Shown: one piece after another, positions 10,006-18,978 of the stretch
Numbering within the stretch: the stretch's first letter is position 1
How the letters are laid out: each line of letters begins with the position of its first letter
Assembly (NCBI GenBank): GCA_022510955.1
Contig: JAFLSM010000004.1
Span: forward strand, 1-64,000
Source of the DNA: Ruminococcus sp.
GTDB taxonomy: Bacteria > Bacillota > Clostridia > Oscillospirales > Acutalibacteraceae
Reading direction: 5' to 3'
Length of the DNA stretch: 64,000 bases
Notes under the pieces: generated by a model
What the model was told of the DNA's origin: nothing
Database searches by the model: none
What the model saw: only the letters and a program-made list of their open reading frames with translations
Made by a program: the position numbers and the translations under genes

Positions 10006-10998
10006 CTAATTAATATATAAATCGTACTTTTTCAGTGTATCATCAAACTCTATTTCAAACTTATAACCCATACTCAAAAAAGTATTATAATTACTCTTTT
10101 TTTGTCCCAAAAATTTTGATAAAGATTTACTGTTAATAAACACCTTAAAGTTTTCTTTAACAAAATCACTCTTATTAATATAATTGATAAATTTATCAAA
10201 AAAAATTTTGTTCTCGCAAAGTTCCTTAAATGCAGGATGATAATTATCACCATAGCTGTTGACAATAAGACTGTCGGAATAATGAAGTCCAAGCCTTATT
10301 ACAGCTATATCTGCCTCTTCAAACATAAGAATGAGCTTTGCACACAAATCAACTGACTTTTCTAATGTGTATGGAATATAATTGCTATTTAAATAATAAT
10401 TTGCAAGGTCGGTGTCTTTCATTATGACAGTAGGATAAATTCTTACCGTATCCGGCTTTAATGAAATAAAAGCCTTTGCAGTATAAATATCCTTCTGAAC
10501 ATCTGACATATAAAGACCCGTCATCATTTGTAGTCCCAGCGAGAACCCGTAATCTTTAATTAACTTTGATGATTTTACAACATCAAAGGAGGTATGCCCT
10601 CTGTTATTTGCATTCAGAATAACATCATCCATTGACTGAGCTCCAAGCTCAATCGAAGTTACGCCATAGCTCTTTAGAATTCCTAAAATCTCATTGTCAA
10701 TACAATCGGGACGAGTGGAAATTCTGATCCCTTTGAATTTGTCAATATAGCCTTTTGTTGCCTGCAAAAGAGAGAGCATATAGTCTCTGTCAATAGCAGT
10801 AAAGCTACCTCCAAAAAAAGCAATTTCAGCATTTCTTGATTTTTCTCCCAAGTCTGCAACTGACTTTTCAAGAATAGCCGTAACATCATCATAACTCGGC
10901 TGATGCAACTGACCCGTAATGTTTTTCTGATTACAAAAACTGCATTTGTGAGGACATCCGTTGTGCGGAATAAAAATTGAAATATTACTGTGCTTAAT
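10006..10998 (-). CDS. Elp3-like radical SAM protein with an apparent AUU start
   Basis: The ORF track begins at a TTG (10908), but the reading frame continues upstream for 30 codons. These encode HSNISIFIPHNG and CPHKCSFCNQ, the CxxxCxxC motif that binds the radical SAM iron-sulfur cluster. The frame is closed by a TGA just before, and the only plausible initiator is an ATT whose T's overlap the rnc TAA stop. GGAG lies 10 nt upstream, inside rnc. The 330-residue product belongs to the Elp3-like radical SAM group often found next to rnc and smc in clostridia; FFGGSFTAIDR and ISTRPDCID are family motifs. The substrate is unknown. Confidence 0.85.
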   Translation of the reverse strand: MKHSNISIFIPHNGCPHKCSFCNQKNITGQLHQPSYDDVTAILEKSVADLGEKSRNAEIAFFGGSFTAIDRDYMLSLLQATKGYIDKFKGIRISTRPDCIDNEILGILKSYGVTSIELGAQSMDDVILNANNRGHTSFDVVKSSKLIKDYGFSLGLQMMTGLYMSDVQKDIYTAKAFISLKPDTVRIYPTVIMKDTDLANYYLNSNYIPYTLEKSVDLCAKLILMFEEADIAVIRLGLHYSDSLIVNSYGDNYHPAFKELCENKIFFDKFINYINKSDFVKENFKVFINSKSLSKFLGQKKSNYNTFLSMGYKFEIEFDDTLKKYDLYIN

Positions 10999-11674
10999 AG
11001 CCCATCAACTCCAAAGCCTCTCGTGCAGCCTGCTGTTCTGCCTCTTTTTTACTTTTTCCTCCGCCTTTACCGATAACATTGCTGTTTAAGTGTACTTCAA
11101 CAACAAAATGCTTGTTATGGTCAGGTCCACTCTCGCCTACAAGAACATACTCAATCTGCTCACCCGGATTTTTCTGAATAATTTCCTGTAAGGTTGTTTT
11201 ATAGTCATTAATTCTCTTTTTCTTTGAATTTTTAATAGCAGGAATAATAAAATTGAGAATATGCTTTGATACAGGCTCAATTCCTCCGTCAATATAAATT
11301 GCGGCAATTAACGCCTCAAAGGCATCTGACAAGATTGATGGTCTGTCAGAGCCTCCGTTATTACGCTCGCCCTTGCTTAAAATTATATATTTGCCCAGAT
11401 TTATAGATTTAGCAAAAGCATAAAGAGATTTTTCACAAACAAGAGAAGCCCTTAGCTTTGTAAGCTCCCCCTCAGGAAGTTCAGGACAATGCTTGAAAAT
11501 ATAGTCAGAAACAACGATTGAAAGCACTGCATCTCCCAAAAATTCAAGTCTCTCATTATATTTAATATGCTTTGATTTATGCTCATTTGCATAAGATGAA
11601 TGTGTCAAAGCCTCTTTGAGCAAATCAAAATTGTTAAAATGATAACCAATTTTATTTTGTAACTCGTTCATCAT
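10994..11674 (-). CDS. rnc: Ribonuclease III
   Basis: This endonuclease cuts double-stranded RNA in rRNA precursors and some mRNAs. The 226 residues hold the catalytic signature ERLEFLGDAVLSIVVSDYIF near residue 45 and a second acidic site (DAFEALIAAIYIDGG). A C-terminal double-stranded RNA-binding domain ends GKGGGKSKKEAEQQAAREAL. Its TAA stop shares bases with the proposed ATT start of the radical SAM gene. plsX lies upstream, but acpP, which often separates plsX from rnc, is absent here. Confidence 0.97.
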   Translation of the reverse strand: MMNELQNKIGYHFNNFDLLKEALTHSSYANEHKSKHIKYNERLEFLGDAVLSIVVSDYIFKHCPELPEGELTKLRASLVCEKSLYAFAKSINLGKYIILSKGERNNGGSDRPSILSDAFEALIAAIYIDGGIEPVSKHILNFIIPAIKNSKKKRINDYKTTLQEIIQKNPGEQIEYVLVGESGPDHNKHFVVEVHLNSNVIGKGGGKSKKEAEQQAAREALELMGY

Positions 11675-11687
11675 AAACTCCTAAAAT

Positions 11688-12680
11688 TTACAAAGAAGAT
11701 GAAATCTCTCTGATAGTATCGGCACTTACATATTCCTTGCATAGCTTAATTGCATTGAAAATTGTTTTGGCATTTGAGTCACCGTGTGCCTTAAAAACAG
11801 GTTTTGATGTACCAAGAATTGCTGCGCCGCCATAGGAATTATAATCAAACCTTGTTTTAAATCCCTTCAAATCCTTCATAATAAGAGCAGCAGATAATTT
11901 GCCCTTAGCGCTACCATAAAAAAGATTTTTTATCTCTTTCATAAGCGCTATTGCAACACCTTCATATGTTTTGAGAATAAGATTTCCTGTAAATCCATCG
12001 CACACAACAACATCACAAACACCTTTCGGTATATCTCTGCCCTCAACATTTCCGATAAAATTCAAATTACTGTTTGACAACAGCTCATATGTATTCTGAT
12101 AAAGCTCTGTTCCCTTATGTTCTTCTGTGCCGACATTTGCAAGACCGATACGGGGTTTATCAATTCCCATAACCTTTTGCATATAAATTGATCCCATAAC
12201 TGCAAACTGATAAAGCATTTCGGGACGGCATTCAATATTTGCGCCTCCATCCATAAGCATAAAAAAGCCATTCACAGAAGGCATAATAGGAGCAAATGCA
12301 GGACGCTTGATACCCTTGATTCGTTTAATTCCAAGCGTTGCACCCATACACAGTGCACCGCTATTACCCGCACTGATGAAGGCATCACCCTTGCCCTCGT
12401 TGAGCAATTTAATTCCAACCGCCATTGAGCTGTCCTTTTTTGTCTTAAGAACAGCATCAGCAGTATCATCCATTGTGATGATTTCATTGCAATTCTCAAT
12501 CTCTATGCCATTAAGTGAAATTGAGTTCTCACTTGCAACCTGATTTATTATTTCTTGATTACCTGTTAAAATTATATTAACACCAAGCTGTTGGACAGCA
12601 TCAGCACAACCCTTGATTATTTCAAGAGGTGCATTATCACCGCCAAAAGCATCTACAATTATCTTCATATTAAATTCCAT
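11688..12680 (-). CDS. plsX: Phosphate acyltransferase PlsX
   Basis: PlsX makes acyl-phosphate from acyl-ACP, the first step of membrane phospholipid synthesis in Firmicutes. The core begins MKIIVDAFGGDNAP and contains ISAGNSGALCMG and GFTGNLILKTYEG, matching the family. The ORF track's 39 extra N-terminal residues (from 12797) fall in a palindromic non-coding stretch and are rejected. Two ATGs fit: 12680 (330 residues) and 12668 (326 residues, the position closest to other PlsX proteins). Both lie at or within an inverted repeat that can pair over the start region. No rpmF is found upstream. Confidence 0.93.
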   Translation of the reverse strand: MEFNMKIIVDAFGGDNAPLEIIKGCADAVQQLGVNIILTGNQEIINQVASENSISLNGIEIENCNEIITMDDTADAVLKTKKDSSMAVGIKLLNEGKGDAFISAGNSGALCMGATLGIKRIKGIKRPAFAPIMPSVNGFFMLMDGGANIECRPEMLYQFAVMGSIYMQKVMGIDKPRIGLANVGTEEHKGTELYQNTYELLSNSNLNFIGNVEGRDIPKGVCDVVVCDGFTGNLILKTYEGVAIALMKEIKNLFYGSAKGKLSAALIMKDLKGFKTRFDYNSYGGAAILGTSKPVFKAHGDSNAKTIFNAIKLCKEYVSADTIREISSSL

Positions 12681-12757
12681 AGCCTTTCCGCCCACAAATA
12701 TCAGATAAAACTTCCTACAACCTTGCCGTGGGCGAATAAGGCGTAAATGGAATTTTA
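12670..12757 (-). repeat. Inverted repeat covering the plsX start
   Basis: The left arm reads taaattccat, gcctt, cgcccac. The right arm reads gtgggcg, aaggc, atggaatttta. The arms pair over about 21 bp with two small internal loops. On the mRNA the 3' arm contains GGGCGGAAAGGC, the ATG at 12680 and GGAATTTAA. A second hairpin (TTGCCGC/GCGGCAA) lies just upstream at about 12769-12784. It could be a regulatory stem or an inserted palindromic element. Confidence 0.6.
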
Positions 12758-12809
12758 GCCATCGCTCGTTGCCGCTTGCGGCAAGCTGAGCAGGCAATAT
12801 AATTTGAGA

Positions 12810-12831
12810 ATAGTGTGATTTTTCACACTAT
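12810..12831 (-). terminator. Hairpin at the trmFO stop codon
   Basis: A perfect 9-bp stem ATAGTGTGA/TCACACTAT with a 4-nt loop overlaps the trmFO stop codon. No run of T follows on the minus strand, so it would be a weak terminator or an mRNA-end stabiliser between trmFO and plsX. Confidence 0.45.
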
Positions 12832-14145
12832 ACCCCTTATTTTATCAGTGATAAACATATCCAAAGAATGTAATGCACGCTCTGCATAAGCAGCTGCCCT
12901 CTCGTGTTTATCTCTAGGTCTGTTCTCAAGTGACGGCAAAACACCCAAATTTGCACCCATTGGCTGAAATTTTTCAACTGTAGGGTCAGATATATATCCT
13001 GCCAAAGCACCCATCATAGTGTCTTTGGGAAGTACTAATGTTTCTTCATCATTTAAAACTCTGCACGCATTAATTCCTGCTAAAATTCCGGATGACGCAG
13101 ATTCCATATATCCCTCAACGCCCGTAATTTGACCTGCAAAGAAAATATTTTTATTTTCCTTTAAAGAATAATCCACATTTAACAGTTTAGGAGAACAAAT
13201 AAATGTATTTCTATGCATAACACCATATCTAACAAAATCTGCTTTATTAAGTGCCGGAATGAGCGAAAAAACACGCTTTTGCTCTCCAAATTTAAGATTT
13301 GTCTGAAATCCCACGAGGTTATACATTGAACCGGCTTCATTCTCCTTGCGTAACTGAAGAACAGCCCATGGTCTGTGACCCGTTTTGGGATTTATAAGTC
13401 CAACAGGCTTCATAGGACCAAAACGCAGTGTATCCTCGCCACGCTGTGCCATAACCTCAACCGGCATACATCCTTCATAAACCTTTGGATTATTCACATC
13501 AAAATCATGCAGCGGAGCACGCTCGGCGCTGATTAAAGCCTCATAAAAGGTTTCGTACTCATCTTTGTTCATTGGACAATTAATATAGTCATCCCCATCG
13601 CCCTTTCCGTAGCGTGATGCACAAAATGCATATTCCATATCAACACTTTCAGCAGTAACGATAGGTGCGGCGGCATCAAAAAATGAAAGAGAATCTCCAA
13701 ATCTGCGTTGAATTGAATCAGCAAGAGGGTCAGAAGTTAGCGGTCCTGACGCTATAATAGTAATTGCATCATTTGGAATTTGAGTAACTTCCTCTTCAAT
13801 AACCTCAATATACGGATTATTTCTTATGCTGTCAGTGACAAGCTGTGAAAAAATCTGTCTGTCAACAGCCAAAGCACCGCCTGCAGGAACTCTGCACCTG
13901 TCAGCACACTTCATTAAAAAAGAGTTAAGATGTCGCATCTCTTCTTTCAATAGTCCTGCGGCACTTTCAATTCTTGCTGCTTTCAACGAATTTGAACAGA
14001 CAAGTTCACCGAATAAATCAGACTGATGAGCAGGTGTTTTCTTTTTAGGTTTCATATCAAAAAGTCTTACATTGATTTTTCTTGATGCAATTTGCATTGC
14101 CGCCTCACACCCTGCAAGACCTGCTCCAATAACATTTATATACAT
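12823..14145 (-). CDS. trmFO: Methylenetetrahydrofolate-tRNA (uracil-54) methyltransferase TrmFO
   Basis: This folate- and FAD-dependent enzyme makes ribothymidine at position 54 of tRNAs in Gram-positive bacteria. The 440 residues start with the dinucleotide-binding fold MYINVIGAGLAGCEAA. CSNSLKAARIESAAGLLKEE and GYMESASSGILAGINACR are typical TrmFO motifs. Its ATG overlaps the topA stop by one base. The dprA-topA-trmFO order is widespread in Firmicutes. Confidence 0.97.
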   Translation of the reverse strand: MYINVIGAGLAGCEAAMQIASRKINVRLFDMKPKKKTPAHQSDLFGELVCSNSLKAARIESAAGLLKEEMRHLNSFLMKCADRCRVPAGGALAVDRQIFSQLVTDSIRNNPYIEVIEEEVTQIPNDAITIIASGPLTSDPLADSIQRRFGDSLSFFDAAAPIVTAESVDMEYAFCASRYGKGDGDDYINCPMNKDEYETFYEALISAERAPLHDFDVNNPKVYEGCMPVEVMAQRGEDTLRFGPMKPVGLINPKTGHRPWAVLQLRKENEAGSMYNLVGFQTNLKFGEQKRVFSLIPALNKADFVRYGVMHRNTFICSPKLLNVDYSLKENKNIFFAGQITGVEGYMESASSGILAGINACRVLNDEETLVLPKDTMMGALAGYISDPTVEKFQPMGANLGVLPSLENRPRDKHERAAAYAERALHSLDMFITDKIRGIV

Positions 14146-16235
14146 TAGTTTTCTTCCTGAATATCTGTTTTAGTATAGCCACAACCTTCTTTTGCACAGA
14201 AAAGAGTTGGCTTTTTGCCTTTTTTCTTATAGAGCACTTCCCCACACTGCGGACATTTTTCGTTAGTAGGTTCATTCCAGCTAACAAAGTCGCAGTTAGG
14301 GTAGTTTGAGCATCCATAAAAAATACGCTTTGATTTTGTATGCTTGACGATTACATCGCCATCACATTTTGGACATTTTACTCCTGTTTTTTCGACAAAT
14401 TTCATAACATTTTTGCATTCCGGATAACCTGGACAAGCAATAAATTTGCCAAATCTGCCCATCTTAACAACCATATTTTTGCCACATTTATCACAGATGA
14501 TATCGGTCTCATCTTCTTTTAATTTTAGCTTGACACCATCCATTTCGGCTTTTGCAAACTTTAGTGTTTCCTCAAAATCTCCATAAAACTCGCTGAGCAC
14601 ATCAATCCACTTTTCATTGCCTTGCTCAACTGTATCAAGCTCTCCTTCCATCTGAGCTGTAAATTTAAGATTTACAATCTTTGGAAAACGCTCTTTCATC
14701 AGCTTTGTGATAACCTCACCAAGCTCCGTAGGAACCAAGCTTTTTGCTTCACGCTTAACATATTCACGGCTTGTAATTGTTGTTATGGTTGCCGCATAGG
14801 TTGAAGGTCTACCTATTCCGTATTCTTCAAGCGCTTTAATAAGAGATGCTTCGGTATATCGTGCAGGAGGTTGAGTAAAGTGCTGGTTCTTCTTTAACTC
14901 CTTGCACTTTGCCGGCATACCTTTTTCAAGCGGAGGAAGCTGTTTAGAACTCTCCTCTTCTTCATCTTTGCCCTCAACATATAACTTTGTGAAACCGTCA
15001 AAACTTACATAATAGCCTGATGCTTTAAATGTATATCCATTAGCCTCAATATCAGCCTGTGTTGTTTTGTGGACACATTCAGCCATTTGCGACGCAACGA
15101 ATCTGTTCCAGATTAGCTTATAAAGCTTATACTGGTCAGATGTTAAACTTCCTTTAATTTTATCAGGTGCAAGACTTGGCATTGATGGACGAATAGCTTC
15201 GTGACCATCTTGTGCGTTATTTCTTGATTTAAACACCCTTGGCTTTGCAGGCAAATATTCACTGCCAAATTCGCTGCCGATATACTGCGTTACCTCATCA
15301 ATAGCAACATTAGAAACTCTGAGTGAGTCAGTTCTCATATATGTTATAAGACCTGTTGCACCCATTCCCTCAACATCAACACCTTCATACAGTTCCTGCG
15401 CAACCTTCATGGTTCTGCGTGACTGAAATCCAAGTTTTCGGGATGCCTCCTGCTGTAAGGTTGATGTAATAAATGGTGGTGCAGGCTGTTTCTTTCGTGT
15501 TCCGTTACGCACCTTTGTGATTGTGTATTCAGCATCAAGCAAATCTTTTTCAATTTTATCTGCCTGCTCCTGATTTTCTATTTTAATCTTTCCGTTTTGG
15601 TCAGAGTAAAGTGTGGCAGAAAATTGCTTTCTGCTGCCTTTTGGAATAAACTTTGCATCGATTGACCAGTATTCCACCGGCTTAAACTTTCTAATCTCTT
15701 CTTCTCTGTCAACAATAATTCTTAATGCTACTGACTGCACACGGCCTGCGGAAAGTCCTCTTCTGATTTTTTGAGAAATAAACGGACTTAGCTTATAACC
15801 AACAAGCCTGTCAAGTATTCTTCGTGCTTGCTGTGCATTGACAAGGTCGATGTTGATTGAACGAGGATTGCTCATACCGTTTGTTACGCCGGTCTTTGTA
15901 ATTTCGTTAAACTCAACACGATTACAGTAATCCTCCGGCAAATCAAGAATATAAGCAAGATGCCATGAAATTGCTTCACCCTCTCTATCAGGGTCAGTTG
16001 CAAGATATATATTATCACTTTTAGATGCAAGGGATTTTAGCTCCTTAACAAGCTTTTCTTTTCCTTTGATAATATCATATTTAGGTGTAAAATTATTCTT
16101 TATATCAACACTTAAGCGTGCCTTTGGCAGGTCACGCACATGTCCCATAGAAGCAACAACCTCATAGTCGCTGCCAAGATATTTTTTTATTGTTTTAGCT
16201 TTTGCAGGTGACTCCACAATTACCAAATTAGACAT
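14145..16235 (-). CDS. topA: DNA topoisomerase I
   Basis: This type IA topoisomerase relaxes negative supercoils. The 696 residues begin with the Toprim domain (LVIVESPAKAKTIKKYLG, then DPDREGEAISWH). The active-site tyrosine sits in ITYMRTDSLR. The C-terminus carries three cysteine-rich zinc ribbons: CDKCGKNMVVKMGRFGKFIAC, CPKCDGDVIV...CSNYPNC, and CPQCGEVLY...CAKEGC (each longer than shown). It lies 18 bp after dprA. Confidence 0.97.
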   Translation of the reverse strand: MSNLVIVESPAKAKTIKKYLGSDYEVVASMGHVRDLPKARLSVDIKNNFTPKYDIIKGKEKLVKELKSLASKSDNIYLATDPDREGEAISWHLAYILDLPEDYCNRVEFNEITKTGVTNGMSNPRSINIDLVNAQQARRILDRLVGYKLSPFISQKIRRGLSAGRVQSVALRIIVDREEEIRKFKPVEYWSIDAKFIPKGSRKQFSATLYSDQNGKIKIENQEQADKIEKDLLDAEYTITKVRNGTRKKQPAPPFITSTLQQEASRKLGFQSRRTMKVAQELYEGVDVEGMGATGLITYMRTDSLRVSNVAIDEVTQYIGSEFGSEYLPAKPRVFKSRNNAQDGHEAIRPSMPSLAPDKIKGSLTSDQYKLYKLIWNRFVASQMAECVHKTTQADIEANGYTFKASGYYVSFDGFTKLYVEGKDEEEESSKQLPPLEKGMPAKCKELKKNQHFTQPPARYTEASLIKALEEYGIGRPSTYAATITTITSREYVKREAKSLVPTELGEVITKLMKERFPKIVNLKFTAQMEGELDTVEQGNEKWIDVLSEFYGDFEETLKFAKAEMDGVKLKLKEDETDIICDKCGKNMVVKMGRFGKFIACPGYPECKNVMKFVEKTGVKCPKCDGDVIVKHTKSKRIFYGCSNYPNCDFVSWNEPTNEKCPQCGEVLYKKKGKKPTLFCAKEGCGYTKTDIQEEN

Positions 16236-16253
16236 TTATTAATGTGCCTCCAT

Positions 16254-17504
16254 TTATTTTAAAATATATCTGCGTCCTTGAAGTGCCTGAACTAAGCCTT
16301 TCATTTCAAGCGTTGTAAGGGCTGCAAGCACCTTAAACACTGGAATATTCAAATCAGCAGCAATTTTATCTATATGAACAGGCTCGTTGTTTATATAATC
16401 ATATACAGATTGAGCTATTGTATTCAAGTTTACATTATCTTTGTGTTTTATTTCTATATTTAAATTATCATTTTTTGTTTTAGGATAATCTATATTATTA
16501 TTTTCATTTGATGAAGTTAAGTTCACCCTTGACTGCTTTACTCTCAATTTCGGCATACCCTTAACAGGAACAGCTTCAATATCTTCAAGCGACAGATTGT
16601 TAAAATCAACTTTATCGTTTGTTGCATACAGATTGTCAAAAGATGTTAAAATATCCATAAAATCCGTCACAGGAATTGCCGTACCGTCTTTTATTCGTTC
16701 ATTTGAACCCTCATTTTGAGGGCTGTTATTACCAAGAAGAGCATATACCTTTTTGCCCATTTCTCCGGCAAGATTTGCAGTAATCAACGAACCCGACTTT
16801 ACGCCTGACTCAATTATCAGTACGCCGTCGGAAAGTGCCGCAATAATCCTGTTGCGAGCAGGAAAATAATAGCTCCGAGGTGTTTCATCAGGTGGATATT
16901 CTGAAATAACTGCACCGCGCTTTGTAATAGCACTCCTCATTCCTGCATTCTCACTAAGATAACTTGCATTAATTCCGCAGCCTCGCACGCATATTGTCAC
17001 ACCATCTGCTGCAAGTGAGCCTCTGTGAGATGCACAATCAACTCCAAGAGCGCCACCACTGACAACAGCAACACCGTATTTCGAAAGAGCGTAGCCGAAC
17101 TTATATGAATTATCAATACCATACTTCGTCGCTCTGCGAGTACCGACTATACCTATTGTAAGTCTGTTGTCAACATCAGGAAAAGTTCCGCTAACATATA
17201 TTACAGCGGGCGGACATTCAATATTACGCAAGCACTGCGGATATTTTTCATCATCCAGTGCAATCACAGAATATTTTAGTTCATTACATCTTTCAATAAT
17301 TCTGTCAGCAACAGAAATATTTACAGATTTCAGCTTATTGATATCATTTTGTGAGAAAATTCCGCAAAAACGCCACTCTTGCTCACCACCATTATAAAAA
17401 TCAGAAACATCCGAGTATAATTCATATATTTTTCTGACTTTAGGGGTATTATAACCAAGAGTCTGCGTTATCCATATCCAAATTCGAGTATTAGAAGAAA
17501 TCAT
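16254..17504 (-). CDS. dprA: DNA processing protein DprA
   Basis: DprA loads RecA on incoming single-stranded DNA during transformation. The Rossmann-like core contains GIVGTRRATKYG, VVSGGALGVDCASHRG and EYPPDETPRSYYFPARNRIIAALS. A C-terminal winged-helix segment (HIDKIAADLNIPVFKVLAAL) follows a linker. The ORF track starts at 17519, but the ATG at 17504 overlaps the upstream stop codon as ATGA, so 416 residues is more likely. No other competence genes are in the window. Confidence 0.93.
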   Translation of the reverse strand: MISSNTRIWIWITQTLGYNTPKVRKIYELYSDVSDFYNGGEQEWRFCGIFSQNDINKLKSVNISVADRIIERCNELKYSVIALDDEKYPQCLRNIECPPAVIYVSGTFPDVDNRLTIGIVGTRRATKYGIDNSYKFGYALSKYGVAVVSGGALGVDCASHRGSLAADGVTICVRGCGINASYLSENAGMRSAITKRGAVISEYPPDETPRSYYFPARNRIIAALSDGVLIIESGVKSGSLITANLAGEMGKKVYALLGNNSPQNEGSNERIKDGTAIPVTDFMDILTSFDNLYATNDKVDFNNLSLEDIEAVPVKGMPKLRVKQSRVNLTSSNENNNIDYPKTKNDNLNIEIKHKDNVNLNTIAQSVYDYINNEPVHIDKIAADLNIPVFKVLAALTTLEMKGLVQALQGRRYILK

Positions 17505-18283
17505 TTTACCATTTCCCACATTATGATTGATGCAGCAGTTGAAGCATTTAAAGACTCAGCCCTGCCATTCATTGGAATAGTAATTTTCTCATTACACATT
17601 TCAATGGTTTCTGCCTTGAGTCCGTTGCCCTCATTGCCAATTACAGTAACACAGGGCAACTCAAACTTATTTTCTGTGATTTTTTTGGCATCCTGTGTTA
17701 CAACAGCAGCATAGGTATTAAGCTCGCTATGTTCAGATAAAAAACCACAGATAGAGTCACAAATTATAAAAGGCAACCTAAACACTGCACCCATACTGCC
17801 TCTTACAACCTTTGGACTAAAAAAGTCACAGCAGTCCGAAGACATTATTACTCCGTCAATACCCAAAGCCTCAGCGGTTCTAAGAACTGTACCAAGATTT
17901 GACGGATCCTGCATATTGTCAAGTGCTATAAATTTGCTATTCTTATTAATTGTATCAAACTCATTCGTTTTGTCAAGTGCTTTTATCACACACAAAAAAC
18001 CCTGCGGAGTTTCAGTATCGCTCAAAACTGCAAATATATCTTCTGTGACAAGAAAAGTTTTCTTAGCATAGTCGCTAATTTTTTTAAAGTAGTTAGGATA
18101 CTTATCTCTTGCCTTTTCGGTTGCTAAAAACAATTCTATTTCAGCGTTACTGCATAATGCATCATTACAAATTCTAACACCCTCAGCAATAAAATGTCCG
18201 TTTTTGCGTCTGTGCTTTGCACTGTTTTTTAACTTAAAAGTATTTTTGATATTTATATTATCTTTACTTGATAAAATTTGCAT
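17501..18283 (-). CDS. TrmH/SpoU-family RNA 2'-O-methyltransferase
   Basis: This 260-residue SPOUT methyltransferase has an N-terminal substrate-binding domain (KHRRKNGHFIAEGVRI) and a knotted catalytic domain with DNMQDPSNLGTVLRTAEALG, VIGNEGNGL and NASTAASIIMWEM motifs. Such proteins methylate ribose in 23S rRNA, but the target base cannot be told from sequence. The ATG at 18283 is preferred because GGTGG precedes it by 5 nt. It begins just past the rplT terminator and overlaps dprA by 4 bp. Confidence 0.9.
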   Translation of the reverse strand: MQILSSKDNINIKNTFKLKNSAKHRRKNGHFIAEGVRICNDALCSNAEIELFLATEKARDKYPNYFKKISDYAKKTFLVTEDIFAVLSDTETPQGFLCVIKALDKTNEFDTINKNSKFIALDNMQDPSNLGTVLRTAEALGIDGVIMSSDCCDFFSPKVVRGSMGAVFRLPFIICDSICGFLSEHSELNTYAAVVTQDAKKITENKFELPCVTVIGNEGNGLKAETIEMCNEKITIPMNGRAESLNASTAASIIMWEMVK

Positions 18284-18312
18284 ATCGTCCACCAAGTCCC
18301 AAAAACAGCAAA

Positions 18313-18334
18313 TGCGTTTGGAAAACCAAACGCA
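18313..18334 (-). terminator. rplT intrinsic terminator
   Basis: The stem TGCGTTTGG/CCAAACGCA with a TTTT loop is followed on the minus strand by TTTGCTGTTTTT. It ends the infC-rpmI-rplT unit just before the rRNA methyltransferase gene. Confidence 0.8.
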
Positions 18335-18351
18335 ATTACAGTTATAATTAA

Positions 18352-18702
18352 TTAAGCATTTTTAGCCTGTTCAACAAGTGATGCAAAAGCAGCTGGGTCT
18401 GAAATAGCAATTTCAGAAAGCATCTTACGGTTAAGTGTGATGCCAGCCTTCTTAAGACCATTCATAAATGTTGAATAGTTAGTACCGTTTGCCTTGCAAG
18501 CTGCAGAAATACGAGTAATCCAAAGACGACGGAAGTCTCTCTTTCTCTGCTTACGACCAATGTATGCATAGTTGCCTGACTTCATAACGGCCTGTTTAGC
18601 CATTTTGAAATGTCTTGATTTAGAACCCCAATATCCTTTGGCAAGTTTTAATGTCTTTTTTCTTCTTTTGCGAGTCATCATCGCACCTTTTACACGTGCC
18701 AT
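18352..18702 (-). CDS. rplT: 50S ribosomal protein bL20
   Basis: bL20 is an early 50S assembly protein and, in low-GC Gram-positives, the repressor of its own operon through the infC leader. The 116 residues match the family: [20 protein letters not shown] at the N-terminus, then [17 protein letters not shown]. It follows rpmI by 55 bp in the conserved infC-rpmI-rplT order. Confidence 0.98.
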   Translation of the reverse strand: MARVKGAMMTRKRRKKTLKLAKGYWGSKSRHFKMAKQAVMKSGNYAYIGRKQRKRDFRRLWITRISAACKANGTNYSTFMNGLKKAGITLNRKMLSEIAISDPAAFASLVEQAKNA

Positions 18703-18757
18703 ATATGTTACCTCCGATTATTTAGTGTAGTTAAATTTAAAAATTCCCGGTAAACGA

Positions 18758-18955
18758 TTATTTGTAAGGAATAAGACGCTTAACCTGAGCTGTATTTGTC
18801 TTGTCAGTAACAACTGTCTGACGAAGACCTCTTTTACGCTTTGTTGTCTTCTTGTTCAAGATATGACTTTTGTTAGCGTGAGCACGGATAACTTTACCGT
18901 TTTTAGAAAGTTTAAAACGCTTTTTGGCACCGCTGTGTGTTTTAATTTTAGGCAT
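18758..18955 (-). CDS. rpmI: 50S ribosomal protein bL35
   Basis: This 65-residue basic protein ([20 protein letters not shown], then [19 protein letters not shown]) is bL35. It lies 23 bp after infC and 55 bp before rplT, the standard three-gene operon. Expression should follow the L20 leader control of the operon. Confidence 0.98.
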   Translation of the reverse strand: MPKIKTHSGAKKRFKLSKNGKVIRAHANKSHILNKKTTKRKRGLRQTVVTDKTNTAQVKRLIPYK

Positions 18956-18978
18956 AATAATATCCTCCTTAGCTTTGA

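Noticed and set aside
12681-12797. 39-residue N-terminal extension of PlsX in the ORF track
   Set aside because: The DNA is made of inverted repeats, the residues do not belong to the PlsX family, and the family start MKIIVDAFGG follows.
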